A stretch of DNA of 64,000 nt from Desulfocapsaceae bacterium (GTDB lineage: Bacteria > Desulfobacterota > Desulfobulbia > Desulfobulbales > Desulfocapsaceae): positions 16,101-80,100 of the forward strand of contig JAUSAB010000039.1 of assembly GCA_030653035.1 (NCBI GenBank), in the 5' to 3' direction. This document shows, one piece after another, positions 38,684 to 47,835 of this stretch. The number at the start of each line of letters is the position of its first letter. Position 1 is the stretch's first letter. The notes under the pieces are model-generated. The model saw nothing but the letters and a program-made list of their open reading frames with translations, searched no databases and was not told the origin of the DNA. A program made the translations under genes and the position numbers.

Positions 38684-39562
38684 TCATCCGGCTGATAAAT
38701 CAGTAGAAAGATCGGTACACTGCGGCCAGCAATCAATAAATCTTCCCTTGTCGCCAAGCTTGCAGGCTTTGACCAAAGGATCATGGTAGAAGGTAAACCA
38801 GGCATCCCGCTTTCGATATTCCGTGAGATATCGTTCCTTGCAGGCAATAACCTCCAGCGGGAAATTGTCATAGGCCATAACCCAGAGTGGATTAACATGG
38901 GCATGGGTAGGGAAAAGATCGCCAAGATGGACTGCGGTTTCGCCTTGAGAAGCGATTTCAACCAGTTGATGGCCCAGGGTGTGGCCGGAGGTCAGGCAGA
39001 CCCTGACCTCCGGGCAGACCTGGTAAATACCCTGAACAAAATGAATCTTGCCGCTTTTTATCAGTTCATTATAATTGATAGGCCAGTAACTTTCCTGGGC
39101 TCGGCGGCCGGGCGAGATCACATCCGGCCACTCCGCCTCCTGAATCAAATGGGTGGCGGCGGGAAAGGTGACTTCTTCCCGGCCCTGCTCACCCACCATG
39201 ACCACACCACCGGCATGGTCAAAATCACCATGGGTCAGAATCACCATATCGATATCCTGGCGGCTGAGCCCTAAAGACGCAAGTTGAGTGAGCAATCTCC
39301 ATGGGCTCGTCTTAAAAATGGCCTGCTCTTTTGGGGTAAGTTTATTGCCAAGACCGCTATCTACAAGGATATTCATGGTTGACGTTCTGATCAGAAGCGG
39401 ATCATTGCACAGGGGAATGGTATTGTCCGCATCAGCCGGGATCTTCTTCTGCCAGAGCGATTTGGGAACAGGACCAAACATCGTCCCCCCATCCAGACGG
39501 AAATCACCACCACTGAGCCAGAAAAGCTCAGCTGCACCAACGCGCAGAGGAATTATGGACAT
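38684..39562 (-). CDS. MBL-fold metal-dependent hydrolase
   Basis: The 292-residue protein has the metallo-beta-lactamase motif ILTHGDFDHAGGVVM (HxDxDH), followed by HTLGHQLVEI and a later His in VHLGDLFPTHAHVNP. The fold suits hydrolysis of esters, lactones or thiolesters; no specific substrate is evident. It converges with the MFS gene and follows the GDPD gene with 18 bp between. Confidence 0.9.
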   Translation of the reverse strand: MSIIPLRVGAAELFWLSGGDFRLDGGTMFGPVPKSLWQKKIPADADNTIPLCNDPLLIRTSTMNILVDSGLGNKLTPKEQAIFKTSPWRLLTQLASLGLSRQDIDMVILTHGDFDHAGGVVMVGEQGREEVTFPAATHLIQEAEWPDVISPGRRAQESYWPINYNELIKSGKIHFVQGIYQVCPEVRVCLTSGHTLGHQLVEIASQGETAVHLGDLFPTHAHVNPLWVMAYDNFPLEVIACKERYLTEYRKRDAWFTFYHDPLVKACKLGDKGRFIDCWPQCTDLSTDLSAG

Positions 39563-39580
39563 CTTTTTATTCCAGAAAAT

Positions 39581-40987
39581 TCAGCGATATTTGGCTTCAA
39601 CAGGCGAGGACACAGGAGTTGCTGGCTGCGCAATGCTCTCTGTCGCCTGGGGAGCAGGCGACAGAGGGATCGTCGATTCAGACGCCGGAACGGGCTTCGA
39701 TATTGGCGCCATTGCCGGACCGGACGCAGGAACAGGAGAGGAGATTGGTATCTGGGGTGGCGCAGTCGTTGTCGAGGGCGCTACTGGTGGCTCAACAACT
39801 GGTTCCGTCACTGACTCAGGCTCAGAAACAGGAGCGGCCAGGGGCGCCGCCGGCGACAGAGGCGTCTCTGGTGCAACAGTTGGCTGGGAAGGCAGCTTTT
39901 CTCTGCTCACAGGGGCAGCAGCCCCGGAAGACCTTTTCTGAAGGAAAAGCATGGCATCCCCACAGTAATCGGTAAAAACACCGTCAACACCGACCTTGAA
40001 GTAAAAGAATTCCAGTAATGCCTCAAAACTGACGACATAGGGCGGCAAAGACTCTTTTTCCCGACGAAAGGTATAGGCATGGACCACCATTCCCAGACTG
40101 TGGGCATCACTGACCAGTTCCGGACGCAAAAGGTTCCCGGCCTCATCAGCCAGCATGGACTTATCCATACCAATCCCGGAGACAGTGGCCGACAGGGCGC
40201 GCAACCCTGATTTACTGCTGATCCAGTCATAATTATAATTCGCCCACTCTCCCCATTGCAACGACTTGGTCTCATTGCCATTATTATCATCAATCAATTG
40301 AATCAATTTCAGCTCCATCTGCAACGCCGGCATCAACTCATCATGAATGCGCTTGAGTTCTTCCGGATCAAAACACTGGAGATAAATTTTGTTTTCTTTG
40401 CTTGTAAATCCATACTCGCGCAGGATCTTGAGCACGGCCGTAGAGATATCCTTGCCCTCCTTGCGATGCAGCCAAGGCTGTTTGATCTCGGGATAGATAC
40501 CGATATCCTGGCGCATGGTCTTTTCCAACCCCCTGATCAGCTCCAACTCTTCCTTGAAGGTAGGAACGGTAAGTTTCAGGTTCTTGCCGGTATCAGGGAA
40601 CCGCCCACTGTTGGGATAGGGCTCTTTCAGATGCAGTTGTTTAATCTCAGCCAAGGTAAAATCAAGGGCATAATACTTCCCATCCTGCCGATTTCGGCCC
40701 GGAAAAATCTCGGCAACATTAGTGACCCGCTCCAGGGTGGGATCATGAAGCACAATCACCTGATCATCTTTGGTCATGACCAGATCCTGCTCGATATAAT
40801 CACTGCCCATGGCCACCGCCAAAGCCACAGACGGCAGATTATGCTCCATCAGATAGCCGGACGCAGCCCGATGGGCAATGACAACCTTATCCCCGGCTTG
40901 CGCAAAAACGACAGGAACTGTCAACAGGGCCGTCAACAACAGAAAAAACCATCCACTTGATTTTATAATGAGAATTTTACAATCCAC
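39581..40987 (-). CDS. Glycerophosphodiester phosphodiesterase with proline-rich tail
   Basis: The 468-residue protein has a signal peptide (to about residue 31) and the GDPD core: VVIAHRAASGYLMEHNLPSVALAVAMGSDYIEQDL gives the catalytic H and metal-binding E and D, and VIVLHDPTLERVTN the second histidine. The domain ends near residue 365. A tail of about 100 residues is rich in P, A, V, S and T with repeated PVPAS- and PVSEP-like units, probably unstructured and exported. The hydrolytic reaction yields glycerol-3-phosphate from glycerophosphodiesters. The tail is unusual for GlpQ. Confidence 0.92.
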   Translation of the reverse strand: MDCKILIIKSSGWFFLLLTALLTVPVVFAQAGDKVVIAHRAASGYLMEHNLPSVALAVAMGSDYIEQDLVMTKDDQVIVLHDPTLERVTNVAEIFPGRNRQDGKYYALDFTLAEIKQLHLKEPYPNSGRFPDTGKNLKLTVPTFKEELELIRGLEKTMRQDIGIYPEIKQPWLHRKEGKDISTAVLKILREYGFTSKENKIYLQCFDPEELKRIHDELMPALQMELKLIQLIDDNNGNETKSLQWGEWANYNYDWISSKSGLRALSATVSGIGMDKSMLADEAGNLLRPELVSDAHSLGMVVHAYTFRREKESLPPYVVSFEALLEFFYFKVGVDGVFTDYCGDAMLFLQKRSSGAAAPVSREKLPSQPTVAPETPLSPAAPLAAPVSEPESVTEPVVEPPVAPSTTTAPPQIPISSPVPASGPAMAPISKPVPASESTIPLSPAPQATESIAQPATPVSSPVEAKYR

Positions 40988-41014
40988 GAAAGTTCACCTT
41001 AAATATAAAAAATA

Positions 41015-41182
41015 TACTGTTGAGCCTTTTGCAAAATGAGGATTTTCGTTCAAAATCAGACAAGCGCAGACTCCGAGGCATGCAAAAAAATTTACCGCAG
41101 GCATAGCTGATATTCCGAAGATAAAATTTTAAGCATAACGCAGAGGTTGGGCGAAAAGACCATTTTTGCAAGAGGCTCTGTT
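41015..41182. mobile_element. MITE-like element with imperfect 18-bp inverted termini
   Basis: GAGCCTTTTGCAAAATG near 41024 and CATTTTTGCAAGAGGCTC near 41163-41180 are reverse complements with one mismatch and one gap. The roughly 155-bp interior holds no gene. TGTT occurs directly outside both ends, which could be a 4-bp target duplication. No transposase is present, so this is consistent with a non-autonomous element. Confidence 0.65.
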
Positions 41183-41231
41183 GATAATGCAGCCGACACA
41201 GCCCTGATGTTCAATACCCAAAAAAATCAAG

Positions 41232-41351
41232 TTAAACAGCATACGGCCCTCGGGTTAACAGCTCAGAAAAGTCCGCAGCAGTCACAGGCGGGCTGAACAG
41301 ATACCCTTGAATTCGCATTTCCTGACAATTTTGCTGACGAAGAAACTCCAG
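41232..41351 (-). pseudogene. Remnant of an EAL-domain C-terminus
   Basis: Reading the minus strand from 41351 to the TAA at 41232 gives LEFLRQQNCQEMRIQGYLFSPPV... ending at GPYAV, which is the closing stretch of EAL (c-di-GMP phosphodiesterase) domains, where Q-GYLFSxP is diagnostic. A TAG directly upstream and no further similarity show that only about 39 codons are left. It lies just beyond the MITE-like element, which suggests a gene was destroyed around it. Confidence 0.75.
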
Positions 41352-41354
41352 CTA

Positions 41355-41779
41355 AACATGTATTTCTCTCCTTGAAAGAAAATAGAATTCTTTTTCCCAT
41401 CCAATCCTGTTTAACAGCCAGATCGAGAAATATATTTAGAAATAATTATCATAACTGACACAACGTACTCTTTCAACAATTTTAGCAACATCTACAGAGG
41501 GATAGAACGGCACCGAGAGTTACCTGGAAAAACTATCAGTCTTAATGATACCCTAAGCCGCTATAATAAACAAAGAACATGACCATCTATAGTTCATAGC
41601 AGATGAATTGATACTAAAATATCTAACCTTATGGTTTCATAATAAAGAATCTACATCTGCGAGAGAGTACCAAGTCATCTGCTACGAACTATAAACGGCT
41701 TGAACGGTATCTTGTATGATATCTGCCAAACGCCACGCCCAGAAATAGCTGAACAGATTGCTGTTTCTGGATCGCGGTA
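41355..41779. other. AT-rich non-coding gap with inverted repeat 41588-41693
   Basis: No gene is supported here. TATAGTTCATAGCAGATGA (41588-41606) is matched by TCATCTGCTACGAACTATA (41675-41693) as an inverted repeat with one mismatch, spanning 106 bp. This may be another non-autonomous element. Confidence 0.6.
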
Positions 41780-41835
41780 TTAGAGGCCATAAATGAAGCA
41801 AGCAAAAAAAGCCTTGCTTCATTTATGGCCTCTAA
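41780..41835. repeat. 23-bp perfect hairpin at the speA 3' end
   Basis: TTAGAGGCCATAAATGAAGC continues to 41802 and pairs without mismatch with 41813-41835 around a 10-nt loop. The right arm overlaps the speA stop codon (41832-41834). It may act as transcription terminator although no U-tract is visible on the minus strand after it. Confidence 0.7.
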
Positions 41836-43748
41836 AATTTCAAATAGGTATAATCCGCCAGACAATTTTCATAGAAATCCACAAGTCGCACCCCTTCGCG
41901 GGGCTGGATCTTGCCCTGATGCACCTGCTGATCAATCTCTTTTTTGATGATCCTGGCCATAAGCTCCGGATTGTACTGCATGGTCGTCAATACCTGCTGG
42001 GCAGAAGTCCCTTTAATCATCTCTTCAATATAAAAATCATTGGGATCGTCATCATCGCAGTAGATATGTACTTCATTGAGCCGACCAAAGAGATTATGCA
42101 TATCACCCATTACATCCTGATACGCCCCGGTGAGGAACAGGCCGATATAGTATTCTTCAGCCGGTTTGAGGGTGTGCAGGAGCAGGGTCTTTTCAAAACC
42201 GCTCTTGGCAATAAAACGATCAATCTTGCCGTCGGAATCGCAGGTGATATCCACCAGTGAACAACTCACATCCGGCTGTTCATCAAGACGCATCACCGGC
42301 ATGATGGGCAGGAGCTGCTTGATGGCCCAACTGTCGGCCGCCGATTGAAAGATCGAGAAATTACACAGATACTGACTGGCCTGTAACGCACCAAGACGTT
42401 GCAGGTCTTCAGGGATAAACGATTGAACCTCGGCAATTTTCTGAATGCGGGCCAGAGTGTTCCAGTACAGGGTCTCAATCTTGGCCCGCTCACCAATAGA
42501 GATTACCCCAAAACGAAAGGCGCTGATGGCATCATCCTTGCACTGCTGGATATCGTTAAATATCTCCTGATAATTGTTTTCATTCAGGTCCTGGGCAGAG
42601 GCACGCATGGCAGAGACCAGATTATGCTCCCCTGCCTCCTGCTCGGTGCTGAGGGTATTGCTGGTCTGATGAATATTATCAATCACATTGGTAATCACAC
42701 AGGAGTGATGAGCAGTCACATAGCGGCCGCTCTCGCTGACAATATGGGGATGGTCAATGCCAGCCTGATCGCAGATATACTGGAGGCCATCAATGATATC
42801 AAAGGCATACTCCTCCAACCCGTAGTTTCGTGACGACTCACTGGCGGAACGGGAACCGTCATAATCAATGCCCAGGCCGCCACCGACATCAAAATATTCA
42901 AGAGGGAGCCCCAGGGCCACCAGGTCAACAAAGATATGGCCCGCCTCGGTGATGGCCTCCTTGATAAAACGGATGTCGGGGATCTGGCTACCCACATGGA
43001 AGTGCAGAAGTTTCAGGCAATGGGCCATCCCTTGCTCTCGCAGCAGCGCCACCCCGCTCAGGATCTCGCTGCAGGTAAGGCCAAACTTGGCCCTCTCACC
43101 GCTGGCCCCAGCCCAGCGGCCAGTGCCATGGGCTGCCAGTTTGGCGCGGAATCCGATCAGCGGTTCAACCCCCAACTCTTTGGCCAGTCGGATAATCAGC
43201 GAGATTTCCGAAAATCGTTCCACCACAATGATGATCTTGCGATCCAATTTGCGACCGAGCAGGGCCAGCCGGATATAGTCTTCATCCTTGTAGCCGTTGA
43301 GTATAGTCAGGGCTTTGTGATTATCATTCAGGGCCAGAACAGCCAGCAGTTCCGGTTTGGAGCCGGCCTCCAGGCCGTAATTAAATGGCCGGCCGGCATC
43401 AATGATCTCTTCGACCACCTCCCGCATCTGATTGACCTTTACCGGATAGACCCCAAGAAATTGCCCCTGATATTCACATTCGTCAATAACCGCTCGAAAG
43501 GTGGTATTGAGAAGGCGGACCTGGGAGCGGAGGATATCATGGAAGCGGATAACCGTGGGAAAGGATATCTTTAGATTTTTGAGCTCCTCAATGACCTCAA
43601 GAAAGTCAATCGTAGGGCCGTCTTCCCGTTTTTCCGGCAAGACGCAGAGATGCCCTTTGCTATTCACTGAAAAATAACCATTCCCCCAATGCCGAACATG
43701 ATACCGTTCGCAGTTTTCTGCAGCTATTCTGACAGAATCATTGATCAT
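41832..43748 (-). CDS. speA: Biosynthetic arginine decarboxylase
   Basis: SpeA makes agmatine from arginine, the first step of polyamine synthesis. The product (638 aa from the ATG at 43748) is a PLP enzyme of the alanine-racemase fold: YPVKVNQMREVVEEI has the PLP lysine, LLHFHVGSQIPDIRFIKEA and YFDVGGGLGIDYDGSRS the substrate and cofactor regions, and SESGRYVTAHHSCVI the active-site histidines. The ATG at 43748 follows the agmatinase stop by one base (TGAAATG) and is preferred over the 43772 start. The C-terminal hairpin overlaps the stop. Together with the upstream speB this forms a complete agmatine route to putrescine. Confidence 0.96.
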   Translation of the reverse strand: MINDSVRIAAENCERYHVRHWGNGYFSVNSKGHLCVLPEKREDGPTIDFLEVIEELKNLKISFPTVIRFHDILRSQVRLLNTTFRAVIDECEYQGQFLGVYPVKVNQMREVVEEIIDAGRPFNYGLEAGSKPELLAVLALNDNHKALTILNGYKDEDYIRLALLGRKLDRKIIIVVERFSEISLIIRLAKELGVEPLIGFRAKLAAHGTGRWAGASGERAKFGLTCSEILSGVALLREQGMAHCLKLLHFHVGSQIPDIRFIKEAITEAGHIFVDLVALGLPLEYFDVGGGLGIDYDGSRSASESSRNYGLEEYAFDIIDGLQYICDQAGIDHPHIVSESGRYVTAHHSCVITNVIDNIHQTSNTLSTEQEAGEHNLVSAMRASAQDLNENNYQEIFNDIQQCKDDAISAFRFGVISIGERAKIETLYWNTLARIQKIAEVQSFIPEDLQRLGALQASQYLCNFSIFQSAADSWAIKQLLPIMPVMRLDEQPDVSCSLVDITCDSDGKIDRFIAKSGFEKTLLLHTLKPAEEYYIGLFLTGAYQDVMGDMHNLFGRLNEVHIYCDDDDPNDFYIEEMIKGTSAQQVLTTMQYNPELMARIIKKEIDQQVHQGKIQPREGVRLVDFYENCLADYTYLKF

Positions 43749-43749
43749 T

Positions 43750-44652
43750 TCATCCACCCCGGTGAAAGGCAAGGATCAGTTCCCTGACCACCTTGGTGGC
43801 AAAGACATCACTGTTGCCGCTGCTGTCAACCGGCGGGGACAACTCCACCACGTCAGCTGCCACCATATTTTTATGGCGCAGGGCCTGGACGATCCTGACA
43901 AAGGAGAAGAAATCCTGACCACCCGGTTCCGGGGTGCCGGTTCCCGGGAGAAATGCAGGATCAAAATAATCAAGATCAAGGGTGAGATAGATGGGACGGC
44001 CGGCGGGCAGCCCTTCGATAAAGGCGACAAATGCATCCAGGTTTGGCGCCAGGGTCTGATTTTCCCGCATCCAAGCATATTCATCCTTGGTTCCAGAGCG
44101 GATACCAAACTGGAGCAATTGATGAGCTGGGCCAAAATGATCCAGACACCTCCTGATGATCGAGGCATGGGAATAGTGATAGCCCTGATATTCATCCCGC
44201 AGATCGGCATGGGCGTCGAGATGAAGAAGAACCAGATCGGGAAATGCCTGCAAATACCTAGCAATAAAGGAATAGGAGATGGAATGCTCGCCGCCGAGGG
44301 TCAGGAATTTGATGCCCTCACTAGCAAAATCGTGAGAGCCGGCCAGCTCAATGAACCGTTCATGGGCCGCGAGGTAATCCTGATGGGCATCACCACTCTG
44401 CTGGACAATCAGATTGCCCAGATCATAAAAGGGCGTGCTTTCCTCCAGATCAAGATCCAGATACGGCGAATAACTCTCGATATCCGAGGCCACCATGCGG
44501 ATGGCATCCGGGGCAAGGGCCGTACCCTTACGAAAACAGGCAGTGCCGTCAAAACCGAATCCGATCATGTTCAGACTGTGTGGTTGCAGCTGAGAAGCAG
44601 GCCGGGAGGTTCGATATAAACGTTTGGGTGGCTGCAATAAGGTTTGCGTCAT
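43750..44652 (-). CDS. speB: Agmatinase
   Basis: SpeB hydrolyses agmatine to putrescine and urea. The 300-residue ureohydrolase has the manganese ligands in LGGEHSISYSF, LLHLDAHADLRDEYQGYHYSHASIIRR and YLTLDLDYFDPAFLPGTGTPEPGG, each with the expected H or D residues. It is directly upstream of speA with the genes nearly overlapping. The combination SpeB-SpeA makes putrescine without ornithine decarboxylase. Confidence 0.95.
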   Translation of the reverse strand: MTQTLLQPPKRLYRTSRPASQLQPHSLNMIGFGFDGTACFRKGTALAPDAIRMVASDIESYSPYLDLDLEESTPFYDLGNLIVQQSGDAHQDYLAAHERFIELAGSHDFASEGIKFLTLGGEHSISYSFIARYLQAFPDLVLLHLDAHADLRDEYQGYHYSHASIIRRCLDHFGPAHQLLQFGIRSGTKDEYAWMRENQTLAPNLDAFVAFIEGLPAGRPIYLTLDLDYFDPAFLPGTGTPEPGGQDFFSFVRIVQALRHKNMVAADVVELSPPVDSSGNSDVFATKVVRELILAFHRGG

Positions 44653-44860
44653 TGGACACCTCGTACTGGTTGATTTGAAAAAAAAGAAAACGGCCTGTCT
44701 TCTTCACTCTTTTCCGCTTTCAACTGGTCTGGCTCGGCAATCCTTGAGCGCCCCCTCCTGAACAGAAGGGGGTTATGGGGAGGGTGAATTTTACCAATAA
44801 TGAGCAAAAAAATCACTTCACGATAAACAACCGCTATAGGCCGTGTGAGCTGCCTGCTCC

Positions 44861-46018
44861 TTACAACGTCCTGGTTTCAATAGGGATATAAGGCCGCAGG
44901 CAAGGTCCGACATAATTGGCGCTAGGCCGAATCAAGCGGTTGTTACGCCATTGTTCAAGGATATGGGCAGACCAGCCCACCGCCCGGCTCATGGCAAAGA
45001 TAGGGGTAAAAAGCTCGGAGGGAATCCCCATGGCCCGATAGAGGGTGCCGCTATAGAAATCCACATTAGGGAAGACCTTAGAATTGGCCAGCATTGTCTT
45101 TTCAACGACCTGGGCAATCTCATAAAACCGGGTATCACCTGCCTTGCGGGTTATCTTTTCGGCATATTCCCTTATGATACTGACCCGAGGATCTTCACAT
45201 TTGTAAACTCGATGGCCAAAGCCCGGGATCTTGCCCTTGGCAGCCAGACGACTCAAAACCCACGCCTCCGCTTTCTCCGGCGCACCAATGGCCTCAAACA
45301 TCTCCATCACATCCGCATTAGCCCCGCCGTGCAAAGGGCCTTTCAACGCCCCAATGGCACTGGTCATCGCCGAATAGATATCGGACATGGTAGCGGCAGT
45401 AACCCGGGCGGCAAAGGTCGAGGCATTCAATTCATGATCAGCATGAAGGATGAGGGCGACATCAAGGGCGCGAACGATATCGGAATCAGGCTCTTTTCCC
45501 TGCAAGGTATACAAAAAATTATAGGCAATGCCATGATTGGGAATAGGGGCAATAGGTTCCTGTCCTTCTTTTAACCGCTGATGGGCGGCAATAATCAGGG
45601 GAATACGCTCCGTCAACCGCTGGGCCTTACGCAACGAGGCATCCAGCAAGGTGTTGCCGCTGTCAGGATCCCAATGGCCCAAAAAAGAAACGGCGGTGCG
45701 CAGGACCTCCATGGAAGAAGCGGTGCGGGGAAACATCCGCAGGATCATGGTCGTTTCAACCGGCAGCAACATACCACCGGTGAACCCATCGAGAAAGGCC
45801 TGGAACTCAGTGAGGCCAGGCAATCTGCCATACCAGAGCAGATATGCCACCTCCTCAAAGGTGGAATTGCGGGCCAGATCAAGGGCATCATAGCCACGAT
45901 AGATCAGACGCCCTTCCTTCCCATCAATAAAACAGATCGCTGAATTACAGGCGATAATATCGGCCAGACCTTGTTCTTTCTCTTTGCTGGTTACTTCCTG
46001 GCACGCGGGTGTTGTCAT
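44861..46018 (-). CDS. Citrate/2-methylcitrate synthase
   Basis: The 385-residue protein has the fold and motifs of citrate synthase: HADHELNASTFAARVTAATMSDIYSAMTSAIGALKGPLHGGANADV supplies the first catalytic His and the second His, and PGFGHRVYKCEDPRVSIIREYA the third, with the catalytic aspartate in NVDFYSGTLYRAMGIP. The short form (about 385 aa) is the bacterial type II-like class, either citrate or methylcitrate synthase, which I cannot separate. It is a single gene flanked by a 208-bp and a 326-bp gap. Confidence 0.92.
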   Translation of the reverse strand: MTTPACQEVTSKEKEQGLADIIACNSAICFIDGKEGRLIYRGYDALDLARNSTFEEVAYLLWYGRLPGLTEFQAFLDGFTGGMLLPVETTMILRMFPRTASSMEVLRTAVSFLGHWDPDSGNTLLDASLRKAQRLTERIPLIIAAHQRLKEGQEPIAPIPNHGIAYNFLYTLQGKEPDSDIVRALDVALILHADHELNASTFAARVTAATMSDIYSAMTSAIGALKGPLHGGANADVMEMFEAIGAPEKAEAWVLSRLAAKGKIPGFGHRVYKCEDPRVSIIREYAEKITRKAGDTRFYEIAQVVEKTMLANSKVFPNVDFYSGTLYRAMGIPSELFTPIFAMSRAVGWSAHILEQWRNNRLIRPSANYVGPCLRPYIPIETRTL

Positions 46019-46344
46019 GGGGTGTTACTCCTGATTAGAGTATCTTATTGGTAAAAAATAGCAATTTTCTGACTGTATTGAACGAGTCGAATGTAACAGG
46101 AAAACCGGGGGAACGAAATAAAAAATTTGCGCCTGCCAGCAAGGCCCTGAAGCTCCCTGGCCATCGTACCCCTTCGCAAGTCTGACCGGACGAACCCGAC
46201 TTTCATTTTTATATCGTTTTTAAAGATAAATTACGATACGTAAGAGAAATAAATTTCGCCGGGACTTCTTGGCCTTCACCGCTCCAGCAGCCCCCCTGAC
46301 AAAAAGACCGGCAAGCCAGTAATCTTCTTCCCAAAGAGAAATTC
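46019..46344. other. Divergent 326-bp gap between citrate synthase and cbiK
   Basis: No gene, hairpin or promoter of good quality is seen here. The CbiK start has no strong AGGAGG; AAAGAGAAAT precedes it. Confidence 0.5.
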
Positions 46345-47130
46345 ATGCGCCCCATCCCTCTTGTCATCGTCGCTTTTGGCACATCCGCAAAATCCTTGGC
46401 CAGTTATGAGCACCTGGACTGTCACATCAGGAATCGTTTCCCTGGCCATGAAATTTTCTGGGCCTATTCCTCTCGCATGGTTAAAGACAAAGGTGCCGAC
46501 CAGCCACAGAAAACGATTTCCAGTCCTCATGAAATACTGGAGACCTTGTATCGACAGCACTACTCATGGGCCGTCGTGCAATCACTCCATCTCCTCGGCG
46601 GCCATGAATTCATCCGCTTGGTAGAAGAGGCAAAAGAATGCCCCATCCGTACCTCCATCGGTCTGCCCCTGCTCACTTCACCCAAAGATTATCTGGCCCT
46701 CGGCACCAGTCTGTCACCTTTAATCACCACCCATCCTGACCAGGCTATCCTCCTAGTGGGACATGGCACGGATCATCCTGCCTGGTGCGCCTACCCCGCC
46801 CTCCAATACTTTATGCGTAGGCAGTTTGGCTCACGGATTTTTGTTGGGATGATTGAAAAAGGATCCCCGTCAAGCGCCGAGGTCATCGCCGATATCACGG
46901 ATGCCGGCTACAAAAAAGTTTGCATCATTCCCCTACTGCTCGTAGCCGGCATGCATTTTCATCGGGACTTGGCCGGAAGTCGCCGTAATTCGTGGACGAG
47001 CTTGCTCTCTACGGCAGATATCGATGTGGAAATTATACAACAGGGAATCGGGATGCTGCCAGCCATCAGTGAAATGTTCTGTCAACATATAGAAGAAGCC
47101 TTGGCGATAATCCCTGAAAGTAAAGAATAA
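46345..47130 (+). CDS. cbiK: Sirohydrochlorin cobaltochelatase (CbiK type)
   Basis: The 261-residue protein belongs to the CbiK family, which inserts cobalt (or iron) into sirohydrochlorin for B12 or siroheme. Motifs visible: IVAFGTSAKSLASYE, the first catalytic His in AILLVGHGTDHPAWCAYPAL and the second in LLLVAGMHFHRDLAGS. No signal peptide is seen, so it is the cytoplasmic form. Its product pathway is continuous with the siroheme dehydrogenase at 19739 and it lies 210 bp upstream of dsrC. Confidence 0.92.
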   Translation: MRPIPLVIVAFGTSAKSLASYEHLDCHIRNRFPGHEIFWAYSSRMVKDKGADQPQKTISSPHEILETLYRQHYSWAVVQSLHLLGGHEFIRLVEEAKECPIRTSIGLPLLTSPKDYLALGTSLSPLITTHPDQAILLVGHGTDHPAWCAYPALQYFMRRQFGSRIFVGMIEKGSPSSAEVIADITDAGYKKVCIIPLLLVAGMHFHRDLAGSRRNSWTSLLSTADIDVEIIQQGIGMLPAISEMFCQHIEEALAIIPESKE

Positions 47131-47243
47131 CACCGTCGTGACAAAAAAATTTCATTACCTGAATAACAAAAAAAGGCATAAAAAGCCAGAAAGTCCAAAG
47201 ATTACGGGAAAAAGAATACCGCTCAAAATGATTGCCCATTCAC

Positions 47244-47272
47244 TTGACAAACTAAAAAGCCTATAGTATTAA
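47244..47272 (+). promoter_or_regulatory. Near-consensus promoter of dsrC
   Basis: TTGACA (47244-47249), a 17-bp spacer and TATTAA (47267-47272) lie 68 bp before the dsrC start. Together with AAGGAGGG at 47328-47335 this predicts strong constitutive expression. Confidence 0.8.
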
Positions 47273-47339
47273 AGCAAAATCATTTTTAGTTCAGAAACGG
47301 TGAAAACCAACAAACAATATTTTTGTTAAGGAGGGTAAC

Positions 47340-47657
47340 ATGCCTACATTAGAACACAATGGATCTACTTTTGAGGTAGATGAAGATGGATTCCTGCTCA
47401 ACGCCAAAACCTTCAATCAAGACTGGGTTGATTATGTAAAAAGTGTTGAGGGGATTAGCGAGATGACCGATGAACACAATAAAGTAATCGCCGCTCTTCA
47501 GGAATACTACACCAAAAATGGTATCGCTCCAATGGTCCGTATCCTTTCCAAGACCACTGGCTTCCCATTGAAAAGAATTTATGAGCTGTTCCCATCCGGT
47601 CCTGGTAAAGGAGCCTGTAAAATGGCTGGCCTGCCAAAACCAACCGGTTGCGTATAA
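47340..47657 (+). CDS. dsrC: Dissimilatory sulfite reductase partner DsrC
   Basis: DsrC carries sulfur from sulfite reductase as a trisulfide to membrane complexes. The 105-residue protein has the flexible C-terminal arm GPGKGACKMAGLPKPTGCV with both functional cysteines (C93, C104), which distinguishes true DsrC from the TusE relatives that keep only the penultimate one. It stands alone with its own promoter and terminator, as in most sulfate reducers, where dsrC is apart from dsrAB. This is the strongest marker in the window for dissimilatory sulfur metabolism. Confidence 0.97.
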   Translation: MPTLEHNGSTFEVDEDGFLLNAKTFNQDWVDYVKSVEGISEMTDEHNKVIAALQEYYTKNGIAPMVRILSKTTGFPLKRIYELFPSGPGKGACKMAGLPKPTGCV

Positions 47658-47685
47658 TCCAACTGTTTGATTTGTTAGCCTCTTA

Positions 47686-47723
47686 AGGGGGAGATACCTT
47701 CTTGGTATCTCCCCTTTTTTTTT
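47686..47723 (+). terminator. Rho-independent terminator of dsrC
   Basis: AGGGGGAGATACC (47686-47698) pairs with GGTATCTCCCCT (47704-47715) and is followed by a run of T residues to 47723. Confidence 0.93.
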
Positions 47724-47835
47724 AAAAAAAGTTGTGCCTTGCAAAAAAGTTTGATTGTAGAGATAATGAAGCGCTTCCAACGTATTACTCACCAAGTATT
47801 GGTCTGCGTGTCATCATCTTCAGGAGAAACAATCC

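Noticed and set aside
43741..44619. 292-codon open frame opposite the agmatinase gene
   Set aside because: The minus-strand frame encodes an intact ureohydrolase with all metal ligands; the plus-strand frame has no family signal.
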